Source of the DNA: an uncultured Bacteroidales bacterium
Lineage (GTDB): Bacteria > Bacteroidota > Bacteroidia > Bacteroidales > UBA932
DNA length: 64,000 nt
Assembly (NCBI GenBank): GCA_945948555.1
Contig: CAMFBM010000005.1
Span: 1-64,000 of the forward strand
Reading direction: 5' to 3'
The notes beneath the pieces are model-generated. The model had not been told where the DNA came from, searched no databases, and saw only the letters and a program-made list of their open reading frames with translations. Positions 1 to 8,837 of the stretch are shown piece by piece. Made by a program: the position numbers and the translations under genes. Positions within the stretch are counted from its first letter, which is position 1; the number at the start of each line of letters is the position of its first letter.

Positions 1-101
1 ACAGGCCGTGGAAAGCTGAATTTGGAGGAATCGCAAAATAAATCTGCATGTCAAATAAATACAAGTTGTCCTTAATCGGATGCTTACAATAATTCTAATT
101 A

Positions 102-203
102 TTATTCATATTTTTTGTAATTCTCTACCTGCTCCAAAACTTTCTGGAAGACTTCCTCGTCCCACTGGGGCGGGTAACCCTCTTTATACAGAAGGAAAGT
201 AAG
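102..203 (-). pseudogene. Orphaned C-terminal tail of HsdR beyond the in-frame stop
   Basis: Thirty-three sense codons continue in the hsdR frame after the TAA at 204-206 and end at TAA 102-104. The peptide contains YPPQWDEEVFQKVLEQVE, the type of sequence that normally ends HsdR proteins. There is no ribosome-binding site or start codon of its own. It is best explained as the detached end of hsdR. The remaining 1-101 bases are AT-rich with no gene that I can support. Confidence 0.75.
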
Positions 204-3200
204 TTAGCTGGCGAGTTTGCTTTTGAGGTTGTCGTTGTTCAACCAATCGGCATAAATGGCGGTGTCATCTATCAGTGCTTTGATTTTCTTGGCCAAATCA
301 ATACAACGATCATCTGCATACTCAAAGCCATGTTTGTCCCGTACTTCAACAAGGACATCAAAGAATGCCTTTTCCTCGAATGTGATGCCCAATACCTTGA
401 ACTTTTCACTATCTGTTTTAAGTTCTTTCAGGATATCCAGTAGTTTGTTAGAAAGTCCGTTGATTTTGTATGAAACAATGTCATAGACATCATTTACAAC
501 GTTCTGAGTCACATCGTTGGTAAATGTCAGCTTATCTCGCGTATTATAAGCGTCGATTGTCTCTTCAAGCATTTTTTGGAAATGTTCGGCCTGTATCTTG
601 TTCGTCCGACTATATGCTCTGATGGCTTTGGCTAAGAGTTTGCAGAGAATCTGAAACTTAGTGAACGGCATCTTTATCTCTTCCACCTCTTTAGTGAATG
701 AGTCGCTGAAAATGTTTTCTTCAGCACCTTCGTTCATAACCCTCTCCACACCACTGGCGAGGATAGCCTCTTGGACCATCTGTTCCACATGCCGGTTCAT
801 GCTTTCCGTATCATGCTCGGTAGCGGTCATTTTGTTGACGTATGAACAGATGCCCATGAAACATTGGCTCCATGCAATCTCCTCATCAGTCAGAATTCCG
901 GCCGGATTGCAGATGTTGTATGCCGAGCGCAACCGTTTGACATGTTCTTTGAAAAGTTTGAGGAATGAGACCTCTCCTTTTCGCTCCACACTGTTGGCAA
1001 GGATATATTCGGCTGCTTCTTGAATGAACTGAAGACGTGCAAGGTCGTTATTTCCGAAAAAACGGTCAAACACCAGACCCGACAATCTCTCTTGCAGCAA
1101 TTGCAACTCGTTTTTCAACACTTCATGAGCTGCTTCCAAATCTTCTTGTGGCCCGACATCTCCGCCATATTTTTTCATAGCCTTCTTCATCTCCTCACGA
1201 ATACCGATATAGTCGATGATAAAGCCAAATTCCTTGGTTCCATATCGGCGGTTCACTCGCGATATGGTCTGTATCAACGTGTGTTTCGACAGCGGTTTGT
1301 CGTTGTAAAGCATGGTCAGGCAAGGCACATCAAATCCTGTAATCCACATATCTACATTGATGGAGATATGGAAATTGGATTTCTCCGACTTGAACTCTGT
1401 ATCGAGAAATTTCCGATACTCCTTGTCTCCAAGCAGATTGTACAGTTCCTTTTCATCGTCCTTGTCGCGGGTCATTACCATATTGACAAAAGCGATGTCA
1501 TTGAGTTTGGCCTTTTCATCTGCCGTCAATACAAGTTCGTTCAGAGCCTTTTTCTTCTCGAACCAGTCGGGTTGCAGCTCCCGCATGATTTTATACAACC
1601 TGAACGCAATTGTGCGGTCGGCACAGGTAATCATCGCCTTTTGCAGACGATCGGTTGTCTCTGTCCGGCGTTTGTAGTCGTCGATAATATCTTTGGCCAC
1701 TCGGCGCAACACATCTTCATCACCGATAATTACCTCCATGCTCGACATGGCGGCTTTGCTCTTGGCAATATCTTCAGGCGTAGCCCCTTCGTCCGCACAG
1801 ATCCGGTAGTATTCCTCAACCTTCTCGGCTTGCTCCTTGTTCAAGAAAACACGCGCCAGTCGGGGATCGTATTTGATAGGTACGGTGATGCCGTCATCTT
1901 CCGACTCCTTCATCGTGTATTGATCTACGACATCTCCAAATACATGTATGGTCTCGTCGATGGGTGTTCCGGTAAAGCCCACATATGTGGCGTTAGGCAA
2001 GGCATCACGCAGGTATTTGGCAAATCCGTATGTAATCTTTGCCCCTATTTTCCCGGTGTCGCCTTCTGTCTGTATCGACAGTTTCGACCCGAGGTTGTTT
2101 TGAGAACGGTGCGCCTCGTCGCTCAGACAAATCACATTGGAACGCTCCGTAAGCAATCCAGTGGACTCTGCAAATTTCTGGATCGTGGTAATATAGACTC
2201 CGCCTGTCTTACGCATACTCATTTCTTCGGCAAGTTCCTTGCGGGTCTCAAATACCTTTACGGCCTCGTCTTCAAGGTAGCGTTTCGAGCGGCAGAACAG
2301 TTTTCCGCTTTGAGTCTCCAAATCTTCCCGATCAACGATAATAAGGATTGTTGGACTACCCAGTTGCTCTCGGCAACGCAGTGCCAACTGGCGAGCAAGG
2401 AACAGCATGGTATAGGTCTTTCCACACCCGGTGGCACCGAAATAGGTACCACCCTTACCATCGCCGCCAACAGAGCGCAAATGGGAGAGGATATGGTCTC
2501 GTAACTTACGAGTGGCAAAGAATTGTGGATAGCGGCACACCACTTCGGTCGTGTCATCCTCTTTCGTCGGATCGGGGAAATAGACATAGTCGCGCAGGAT
2601 CTCCAAGATACGTTCCGGCGAAAGCGCTCCGCGAACAAGGGTCCGAAGCGTATCAAGCCCCTTGCCGGCTTTGTCTTCATTGTCGATTTTCTTCCATTCG
2701 TAGAAAAATTCGAATGGGGTGTAGGTCGTTCCCAATTCGTTCTTCGCCCCGTCGCTAATAACCGCCAGCGCACAATATTTCAGCAAGGCCGGTATATCCC
2801 GCATATAGCGGGTACAAATCTGTGTGTGGGCATCGCGTATGGTGGCATTCTGCTTGGTCGGGTTTTTGAGTTCGACGATGCAGACCGGTATGCCGTTTAA
2901 AAAAAGCAGAATGTCGGGCCGACGGTTCTCGCGGCCTTGTTCCATGACAAATTGGTTGACGCAACGGAAAATATTATGGTCGGGATGCTCGAAGTCGAAG
3001 TATTGCAAGCGGAACGGATTATCCCTGCCATCACTGTATGTAAAATCGTATCCGTCCCGATAGAGCAGGAAGGTGTTTTGCTGGGTATAATAATCGTTCT
3101 GGCCGCCAGTGTTCCGCAGATTGGCAACAATGCCGTCCACCTCGGAAGCGGTCAGTTTTTTATCTTTGTACTGAGCGGCAAGAAATGTCCGCAAATCTTC

Positions 3201-3329
3201 TTCAATAAGTGGGTCGGTGTATTTACGGTGAATGTCATCGCCGAATGTATATTGCCAATGTGACTCGCGGAGGAGTTCGATGGTCGCCTCCTCAAACTTG
3301 CTTTCATAATATTTCCCTTTGCCTGCCAT
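204..3329 (-). CDS. hsdR: Type I restriction endonuclease subunit R (HsdR), apparently truncated by an in-frame stop
   Basis: Restriction and DNA-translocation subunit of a type I restriction-modification complex. The 1041 residues show an N-terminal PD-(D/E)XK nuclease (D139, E153-L-K155), Walker A GATGCGKT at 298-305, a DEAH box at 404-407 and a GFTGTP helicase motif. It is last in a tight operon, 12 nt after hsdS. The stop TAA is at 204-206. Reading on in the same frame to 102 gives 33 further codons containing GYPPQWDEEVFQKVLEQVEN, which resembles the conserved C-terminal tail of this family. I infer that the stop is a nonsense mutation or a sequence error. The truncated protein keeps all motor and nuclease motifs, so it may still work, but loss of the tail that contacts the methylase core could weaken assembly. 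Confidence 0.93.
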   Translation of the reverse strand: MAGKGKYYESKFEEATIELLRESHWQYTFGDDIHRKYTDPLIEEDLRTFLAAQYKDKKLTASEVDGIVANLRNTGGQNDYYTQQNTFLLYRDGYDFTYSDGRDNPFRLQYFDFEHPDHNIFRCVNQFVMEQGRENRRPDILLFLNGIPVCIVELKNPTKQNATIRDAHTQICTRYMRDIPALLKYCALAVISDGAKNELGTTYTPFEFFYEWKKIDNEDKAGKGLDTLRTLVRGALSPERILEILRDYVYFPDPTKEDDTTEVVCRYPQFFATRKLRDHILSHLRSVGGDGKGGTYFGATGCGKTYTMLFLARQLALRCREQLGSPTILIIVDREDLETQSGKLFCRSKRYLEDEAVKVFETRKELAEEMSMRKTGGVYITTIQKFAESTGLLTERSNVICLSDEAHRSQNNLGSKLSIQTEGDTGKIGAKITYGFAKYLRDALPNATYVGFTGTPIDETIHVFGDVVDQYTMKESEDDGITVPIKYDPRLARVFLNKEQAEKVEEYYRICADEGATPEDIAKSKAAMSSMEVIIGDEDVLRRVAKDIIDDYKRRTETTDRLQKAMITCADRTIAFRLYKIMRELQPDWFEKKKALNELVLTADEKAKLNDIAFVNMVMTRDKDDEKELYNLLGDKEYRKFLDTEFKSEKSNFHISINVDMWITGFDVPCLTMLYNDKPLSKHTLIQTISRVNRRYGTKEFGFIIDYIGIREEMKKAMKKYGGDVGPQEDLEAAHEVLKNELQLLQERLSGLVFDRFFGNNDLARLQFIQEAAEYILANSVERKGEVSFLKLFKEHVKRLRSAYNICNPAGILTDEEIAWSQCFMGICSYVNKMTATEHDTESMNRHVEQMVQEAILASGVERVMNEGAEENIFSDSFTKEVEEIKMPFTKFQILCKLLAKAIRAYSRTNKIQAEHFQKMLEETIDAYNTRDKLTFTNDVTQNVVNDVYDIVSYKINGLSNKLLDILKELKTDSEKFKVLGITFEEKAFFDVLVEVRDKHGFEYADDRCIDLAKKIKALIDDTAIYADWLNNDNLKSKLAS

Positions 3330-3341
3330 AATCGCTGCGAT

Positions 3342-4472
3342 TTAAGAATGTATGACGTGTTGAAGCAATGCCGGACACACTTCACGCGAAAGCCTGTCGG
3401 CTTCTTCGGCTATCAGTTTAGCCTCATTGGCACACTTGTAGATATTAACAATCGCCTGCTGAACTTCAATGGGGGGAAGAGGTACTTTGCAACGTTTCAT
3501 ATCCTCAAATGAAAAAGCTTCACGAGCACTTCCCCATGAATTGAAACGAGAATATCGATCAAATTCTGGACGACAAAACCATAGATAAAGAAAATTTGGT
3601 AAAATATTTTCTTCATTCACTCTAAATACGGAAGAAATAGATGAGACAATATAAGTTTTGTCCGAATCATTCAATCCTAAACTCATTTTATCACCTCGCC
3701 GGGAAGTATCGGGAACAAAAGCAATTTCTTTTGGCTTTACTAATTTATATGAATCTAATGACACCCCATCTAAATTAGCTTTTGTCTCTATCAAACCTTT
3801 CGATGTTGCTATTCCTCGAACTTCATTTGCTGTAAAATTACCATTCCAATTACGATCGTTAGACTCATTAATATTTGGCCCGATTTCTTGCATTGGATAT
3901 TTGTGCTTCAGTTCCTGGATATAGCTTTGGCAGAGTTGCATAAGCGGGGCTGCCTTGGCCTCGTTTTGCACTTTAATTTCCCGAAAAGCTCGCCATGCGT
4001 TCACCACTTTCTGCTGTTCGGCAATAGACGGAAGAGGAATCAAAATATTGCACATGTTTTCCCATGAAAAGACTTCACGAGCACTTCCCCATGAATTATA
4101 TCTTGCATAACGATCAAATTCAGAACGCAAGAAAAATAAATACAAATACTCTGGAACTAATTCAATCGGTTTAGCGACCTTAAACACACAATATATAGAG
4201 GAAATGAGATATGTACCACCACTATTATTAAAAGCTAATGCAACTTTATCTCCTCGTCTTGAGGTATCGGGGACATATGCGAAATATCTAGGTGAGACCA
4301 GTTTATATGATTGCAAAGGCACTCCGTCTAAATTTGCTTTAGTGTCAATAAATAGTTTATTGGTGCTAATTCCTTTTATGGTTTCTATACTATATTGATT
4401 ATTGTGATTTCTTTCATCACACTGCTCGATATAATCCCCGAGCCGGACCCATTTTACACCGCTGCTTTCCAT
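3342..4472 (-). CDS. hsdS: Type I restriction-modification specificity subunit (HsdS) with two near-identical half-domains
   Basis: DNA-recognition subunit of the type I complex. The start chosen is the ATG at 4470-4472, which follows the upstream stop codon by one base and has GGAGGAG just before it; this gives 376 residues. Two target-recognition domains are visible and are unusually alike. Each contains TKANLDGV, then SYKLV, then PDTSRRGDK, then FDRY.R.NSWGSARE followed by a PLP.I..QQ helix start (about residues 35-150 and 220-335). In most HsdS proteins the two domains are unrelated because the two half-sites differ. Here the likeness predicts similar half-sites, that is, a nearly palindromic bipartite target. 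It lies between the DUF1016 nuclease and hsdR. Confidence 0.93.
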   Translation of the reverse strand: MESSGVKWVRLGDYIEQCDERNHNNQYSIETIKGISTNKLFIDTKANLDGVPLQSYKLVSPRYFAYVPDTSRRGDKVALAFNNSGGTYLISSIYCVFKVAKPIELVPEYLYLFFLRSEFDRYARYNSWGSAREVFSWENMCNILIPLPSIAEQQKVVNAWRAFREIKVQNEAKAAPLMQLCQSYIQELKHKYPMQEIGPNINESNDRNWNGNFTANEVRGIATSKGLIETKANLDGVSLDSYKLVKPKEIAFVPDTSRRGDKMSLGLNDSDKTYIVSSISSVFRVNEENILPNFLYLWFCRPEFDRYSRFNSWGSAREAFSFEDMKRCKVPLPPIEVQQAIVNIYKCANEAKLIAEEADRLSREVCPALLQHVIHS

Positions 4473-4473
4473 A

Positions 4474-5520
4474 TCACTCCTCCTCTTTTTCGTGCTGTTC
4501 CATAAAGAAGCGTTTTTGCTGCTCAATCTCCCGGCGCAGTTCTTCCTCGGTAGGCATGTATGTCATATACTTGGCAGCAAAAATCTGGTCGCTGTCATGT
4601 AACACTGAATATTTTGCTATGGTGTTGTCCGTATCCGTGCAGAGTAACACACCGATGGTCGGATTGTCATCATCTCCTTTAACCAAATCATCGTACATAC
4701 GGATGTACATATCCAATTGTCCGATGTCCTGATGAGTCAGCTTATGGGTTTTTAGTTCAAAGATGACAAACCGCTTCATCTTGTAGTTATAAAATACAAG
4801 GTCGATGTAAAAATCAGCCGTATCGGTCACAATATGCTGTTGCCTTTCCACAAAAGCGAATCCGCGTCCGAGTTCCATAATAAACTTTTCGAGATTGTCG
4901 ATTAATGCCTGTTCCAGTTCCGATTCGGAATAGCTGGTGTCCCGATGAAATCCCATAAATTCGGCCACCATCGGATTCTTTATATATTCCAACGGATCTG
5001 TTTGACCGGCATAAGGTACGGGCAGAGTTGAACTCTCTCTTTGAGCCGCAAGCCGTCGTTCATAATATTGGGTGGAGATATTCCTGTCAAGATCATCCAC
5101 GCTCCACATATCTTCAGCAGCTGTCTTAAGATACCATTCCCTTGCTTGCGTATTGCTGACGGAAAGAAGCCTGCGGACATGTGACCAGGTAAGATTTTGC
5201 ACACGCGTGTGCAAAATTTCTACATCCTTGAATTCCAAATAGAACTTTCGGTAATATGCCAAGTTACGCTTACCATAGCCGGTTCCGTATTCAGCAGCAA
5301 GTCTGACAGCAAGAGCCGGAATAAGCTTTTGTCCGTATGCCGCCCTGCTTGCCCCCTGCTGTTCTTCTTCCACGATACGCCGTCCTATGTTCCAATAAGT
5401 CATAATGGCTATTTGACCAGTTGCGGCATAAGCTTGTTTCCGTCCTTGTTCTATGATGGTTCTGATGTCGGAAACGAAATTATCGGTTATTATGTCAGTC
5501 TGTTGCTTATTCTTTTCCAT
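4474..5520 (-). CDS. DUF1016 / YhcG-type PDDEXK nuclease-domain protein
   Basis: A 348-residue protein of the YhcG (DUF1016) family: an N-terminal helical domain of about 170 residues containing YWNIGRRIVEEEQQG and YGKRNLAYYRKFY, then a C-terminal PD-(D/E)XK fold with D240 (FYIDLVF) and E255-L-K257 (FELKTHK). The catalytic residues look intact. The start at 5520 is chosen over an in-frame upstream ATG because the latter lies deeper inside hsdM; the chosen start overlaps the hsdM end by 14 nt. It sits inside the type I operon between hsdM and hsdS, so it is probably co-expressed with the complex. Family members are common in restriction and defence loci, but the exact role is not settled. Confidence 0.9.
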   Translation of the reverse strand: MEKNKQQTDIITDNFVSDIRTIIEQGRKQAYAATGQIAIMTYWNIGRRIVEEEQQGASRAAYGQKLIPALAVRLAAEYGTGYGKRNLAYYRKFYLEFKDVEILHTRVQNLTWSHVRRLLSVSNTQAREWYLKTAAEDMWSVDDLDRNISTQYYERRLAAQRESSTLPVPYAGQTDPLEYIKNPMVAEFMGFHRDTSYSESELEQALIDNLEKFIMELGRGFAFVERQQHIVTDTADFYIDLVFYNYKMKRFVIFELKTHKLTHQDIGQLDMYIRMYDDLVKGDDDNPTIGVLLCTDTDNTIAKYSVLHDSDQIFAAKYMTYMPTEEELRREIEQQKRFFMEQHEKEEE

Positions 5521-7096
5521 ATCCCAAAATTTTGAAGGCATTCACGAGTTCGGCTTCATTAGCATCCCATCTTTTCTTAAGCTCGTCAAACTGATGGCTC
5601 ATTTCAGTGAGGGCCGATTTATAATCAATTTCCGTATCGCGGTCGATAAACTCGATATATCTGGAGGGTACAAGCGAATATCCTTTCTGTTGGATTTCGT
5701 CACAATGAGCGGCATAGTATAACTCAGGCTCGGCATACTCGGCGAAATTTTCAGTCTGCCAATTGAAATAGATTTGGCAAACACGGCTGATTTCTGTTTC
5801 TGACAGGCGAACATATTTCTTTTCATATATGTTGCTGTTCCATGTGCGCAGGTCAATAAACAGGGTCTCGCCCGTTCGGTTACGCAGTTGTCTGCCGTGC
5901 CAAGGGCCTCCTTTCTTGTTGTTATTCAGAATCCATAACGTAACGGATATATCGGTAGAATAGAACATGTTGCGCGGCAGAACGATGATAGCTTCAATTT
6001 TATCGTTTTCGATCAACTGTTTACGTATTTCAAGCGTGTCGCTGTCGTCCAATGCCCCATTAGCTAGCAGGAATCCTGCAATTCCGTGATTGACATCCAG
6101 TTTGTTCAGGATATGGAGAATCCATGCGTAGTTGGCATTGCTGGCCGGCGGAACGCCATAACCTTTCCAGCGGGGGTCCGTCTCAAATTCTCCATACTCG
6201 GCATATTTCTTCAAATTGAATGGCGGATTTGCCATGATGTAGTCGAATTTGAGGTCTTTATGCTGGTCGTCGGAGAAGGTAGATACCGCTTTGTCTCCCA
6301 AATGGTAGGATATACCGCGAATAGCCAGATTCATCTTTGCCAGACGATAGGTCGCCGGTTCGGATTCCTGCCCATACACGTTGACCGCTTTGGTGTTACC
6401 TCCATGTGCTTCAATGAACTTGGTTGCCTGCACGAACATACCGCCTGACCCACAGCAAGGGTCATAGACCGTACCGTCGAACGGCTCAATAAGTGAGGCG
6501 ATAAGTTCTACGATAGAATGCGGCGTGTAGAACTCACCTTCCTCCTTGTCGGCATTGATTGAGAAAGCCTGCAAGAAATATTCATATACACGTCCTATAA
6601 GGTCGTGATCGGTGAACTTCTTGGGATCTATCTTGTTAATCTCGTCCACCACGCTTTTCAAAACCCCCGGTTCAAGGGCCGTTTTCGTGAAAATCTGCTG
6701 CGGCAGGGCATTTTTCAGTTTAGGCTCATTGTCGTCCAACGTCTTTATGGCTGTATCGAAAGCGATGGCCATACCGGTAGGAGCCGTAAGAATAAGCTTG
6801 TCCCAGAATGTCTCGTCAGTCAGAAAGAACACGCCGTCCTGCATATACTGATTGGGACGGGACAGCTGCATTTCAACAAAAGCCTCGTCGTGAATGCCTT
6901 GAACCTCCACAATCTCGTGCCTGATTTTATCCTTTTGCTGTTTGAACCGTTCCCCTATGAATTTCAAGAACACAAGAGTCAGCAACAAATCGCGCTTGTC
7001 GGTCATGGCCGCACGTCCTCTCAAACTGTTGCGACAGTTGAAAAGTATGGTTTCTAAGGTCTCCTCCTTTGTTATTTTTGTTTGTTTCTTGGCCAT
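5507..7096 (-). CDS. hsdM: Type I restriction-modification DNA methyltransferase subunit (HsdM)
   Basis: N6-adenine DNA methyltransferase that, with HsdS, protects host DNA and forms the core of the restriction complex. The 529 residues show the N-terminal helical HsdM domain (about 10-150), SAM-binding motif I DPCCGSGGMF at 212-221, and catalytic motif IV NPPF at 290-293, so the enzyme looks active. The start lies five bases after the DUF2971 stop. Its 3' end overlaps the start of the DUF1016 nuclease gene, which indicates translational coupling. Confidence 0.96.
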   Translation of the reverse strand: MAKKQTKITKEETLETILFNCRNSLRGRAAMTDKRDLLLTLVFLKFIGERFKQQKDKIRHEIVEVQGIHDEAFVEMQLSRPNQYMQDGVFFLTDETFWDKLILTAPTGMAIAFDTAIKTLDDNEPKLKNALPQQIFTKTALEPGVLKSVVDEINKIDPKKFTDHDLIGRVYEYFLQAFSINADKEEGEFYTPHSIVELIASLIEPFDGTVYDPCCGSGGMFVQATKFIEAHGGNTKAVNVYGQESEPATYRLAKMNLAIRGISYHLGDKAVSTFSDDQHKDLKFDYIMANPPFNLKKYAEYGEFETDPRWKGYGVPPASNANYAWILHILNKLDVNHGIAGFLLANGALDDSDTLEIRKQLIENDKIEAIIVLPRNMFYSTDISVTLWILNNNKKGGPWHGRQLRNRTGETLFIDLRTWNSNIYEKKYVRLSETEISRVCQIYFNWQTENFAEYAEPELYYAAHCDEIQQKGYSLVPSRYIEFIDRDTEIDYKSALTEMSHQFDELKKRWDANEAELVNAFKILGYGKE

Positions 7097-7101
7097 CGTA
7101 T

Positions 7102-7866
7102 TTACTCTATTAGTTTGGTGTTTAACCTAAAAGCATTTGCATCAATCTCCATTTGGAAAATCTTAATGTCGGGATTCAACTTTCGGGCAACACGGATTAT
7201 TTTTGATTTTTCTTCGGCATTCATATTGATTCCCAGATAAACGGATTCGAAACACTCTCCTCCAATTTCGGGGAATGCTCTCATTTCTTTCCAGTCAATC
7301 GGGTTTTTATTATCATTTTGCCACGGTAGCAACTTCATATATGCCGACCATGGCTCTAATATAAATAAACGCACTTCTTGTTCATGCTCCCAAGCTTTTG
7401 CCTTGGTGGATATTTGATAATGAAAAAAGTCTTTTGCATCCCTGAAATAATCGGGCTTTTCTACAATGTCTTTATATTGTACCTCCACTTCCGAGCAGCC
7501 GATCATGACTCCGCTCTGCATATGAGAAAGATGTTTTCTAACTTTCTCCATATCCAGACCAATGCAGATGCCTTTATGCTTGCTATAATAGCTCCACATC
7601 AAAATTGAATCATATATCTTAGAAAGACTACATATCCATGCCTCTTCTCTGGTTCTACGAAATGAATCTCTTCTCAATTCTTCAATTATCTCCGGAGTCC
7701 ATCCTCCACATGCTTCTTTCGGGACATTAGAGAAATCAATGAGTGAGGGGTGGCAATCAAACGGATCGTTCAACTGCGTAGCATTGGTAAATTGAAGATC
7801 GCTATAATACAGCATCATCAGTCCACCGTTAAAATCCAGATATTTATATAATTTATCTGTCCCCAT
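7102..7866 (-). CDS. DUF2971 domain protein in the type I R-M operon
   Basis: A 254-residue cytoplasmic protein with the DUF2971 pattern: KLYKYLDF near the start, LQFTNATQLNDPFDCHP, WICSLSK, and MWSYYSKHKGICIGLD. No signal peptide or membrane segment is seen. The biochemical activity is not established; family members recur near defence genes. The gene begins 8 nt after the XRE regulator and ends 5 nt before hsdM, so it is part of the same transcript. Confidence 0.85.
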   Translation of the reverse strand: MGTDKLYKYLDFNGGLMMLYYSDLQFTNATQLNDPFDCHPSLIDFSNVPKEACGGWTPEIIEELRRDSFRRTREEAWICSLSKIYDSILMWSYYSKHKGICIGLDMEKVRKHLSHMQSGVMIGCSEVEVQYKDIVEKPDYFRDAKDFFHYQISTKAKAWEHEQEVRLFILEPWSAYMKLLPWQNDNKNPIDWKEMRAFPEIGGECFESVYLGINMNAEEKSKIIRVARKLNPDIKIFQMEIDANAFRLNTKLIE

Positions 7867-7874
7867 ATATTCAT

Positions 7875-8078
7875 TTATTCGGTTCTCAATAAATCGTCAA
7901 CTCTAACTTCCAGTACTTTTGCAATCTGAATAAGAGTTTCGACACTGGGCTGAGTTTTATTCGTAACCCATTTGGATACCATTGCCGGATCCTTGTCCAA
8001 TTGTTCAGCAAGCCATTTGTTGGTTTTATCTTTCTCGGCGAGAACAATCTTTATTCGATTTAGCATTTTACGCTCCAT
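7875..8078 (-). CDS. XRE-family helix-turn-helix regulator, first gene of the R-M operon
   Basis: A 67-residue single-domain DNA-binding protein. The helix-turn-helix is the segment NKWLAEQLDKDPAMVSKWV followed by QPSVETLIQIAKVLEV. It is similar in size to the controller proteins found in front of restriction genes and is likely to autoregulate the six-gene operon. A second possible start is the ATG four codons downstream (MLNRIK). A 7-bp inverted repeat just upstream of its promoter is a candidate binding site. Confidence 0.9.
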   Translation of the reverse strand: MERKMLNRIKIVLAEKDKTNKWLAEQLDKDPAMVSKWVTNKTQPSVETLIQIAKVLEVRVDDLLRTE

Positions 8079-8101
8079 GTCGTTACAATTTTTCGTTCTT
8101 A

Positions 8102-8141
8102 CAAAGATAATGATTATTTGTATCTTATATGGTCATAATCA
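8102..8141 (-). promoter_or_regulatory. Promoter -7 element and candidate operator of the R-M operon
   Basis: On the minus strand TATCTTTG (8102-8109) matches the Bacteroidota TAnnTTTG element, about 25 bases before the XRE start. Immediately upstream, TGATTAT (8111-8117) and ATAATCA (8135-8141) form a perfect inverted repeat with 17 bases between them, a plausible XRE operator overlapping the -33 zone. No good -33 TTTG is seen. Confidence 0.5.
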
Positions 8142-8284
8142 ACAAAAATATGATTAAAATATCAATTTTGAATAGGTGATTGATATCGCTAAAAACAAGA
8201 CAATTATTTCGATGCAATATTTTAAATCAATTGTGATTGATATATGTTACTTTTGTAGATATTAATATCTATAAAACTAAGCAT

Positions 8285-8405
8285 ATGAGTGTTATAAATA
8301 ATGATGAGAATAACATTTCTGGAATTAGAACTATACTTAATAATCATAAAGCAACAACAGCATTTTTAATTGGAAATGGTATTCATTATCAATATAAAGA
8401 TAACA
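8285..8405 (+). pseudogene. 5' fragment of a possible SIR2-like gene
   Basis: About 40 codons starting at ATG 8285 encode MSVINNDENN then ILNNHKATTAFLIGNGIHYQY. The TAFLIGNGI segment resembles the nucleotide-binding start of SIR2-like (SIR2_2) proteins, many of which act in phage defence. A TACTTTTG promoter element lies at 8248-8255. The similarity is lost near 8405, where the reading frame runs into transposase-like sequence in another frame. I read this as a gene cut by a mobile element, with the rest lost. The family call rests on a short motif and is tentative. Confidence 0.4.
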
Positions 8406-8411
8406 TACGAA

Positions 8412-8636
8412 ATGGAGAAAAAGGAGAAAGACCTTGTCAGAAAGGAACTTGCCAGGGTGAGGGCGACAGCGATGGAGGGCTCGTTCGGCACGCAGAAAGA
8501 GCACTACGACCTGAGGCGAGTCAAGGCCCGGACGAAGCTGACGGAAATCCTGTACATCTTCTTCGGCATCCACACGGCAAACGTGGTGCAGCTGGCAGAC
8601 AGGATAGAGCAGAGAGTACAGCTGGCAGCCTCCTGA
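8412..8636 (+). mobile_element. C-terminal remnant of a DDE transposase
   Basis: Seventy-four codons from ATG 8412 encode a peptide with ATAMEGSFGTQKEHYDLRRV and LYIFFGIHTANVVQLADR, which resembles the C-terminal end of a DDE transposase, including the segment with the catalytic glutamate (MEG). The N-terminal three quarters are missing. I cannot name the IS family with certainty. A short palindrome TCCGG...CCGGA at 8709-8727 downstream may belong to the element's right end, but no matching left end is visible. Confidence 0.6.
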
Positions 8637-8837
8637 AACGAAAATATGCACATAGAAAAGTGCTTTCAAGGGGGAACTATGCCTCTGTCATAGAGAATGG
8701 ACAAAAAATCCGGCCGAAACGACCGGAATGAGATATAAAAACGTAAATTTAATGAGCCGGATGCAGAAACGGATGGGACCGGTCGGCTGCCTCGGCCAAA
8801 TAGAAAACATTAAACGACAATCCCTATCTTAAGAAAA

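Noticed and set aside
1020..2504. Long open frame (494 codons) antisense to hsdR
   Set aside because: It lies wholly opposite a gene with clear motifs, has no family resemblance, and follows from codon bias on the other strand.
8237..8731. A single 164-codon gene across the SIR2-like and transposase pieces
   Set aside because: After about 8405 the frame becomes low-complexity and the transposase peptide is in a different frame, so it is two remnants and not one gene.
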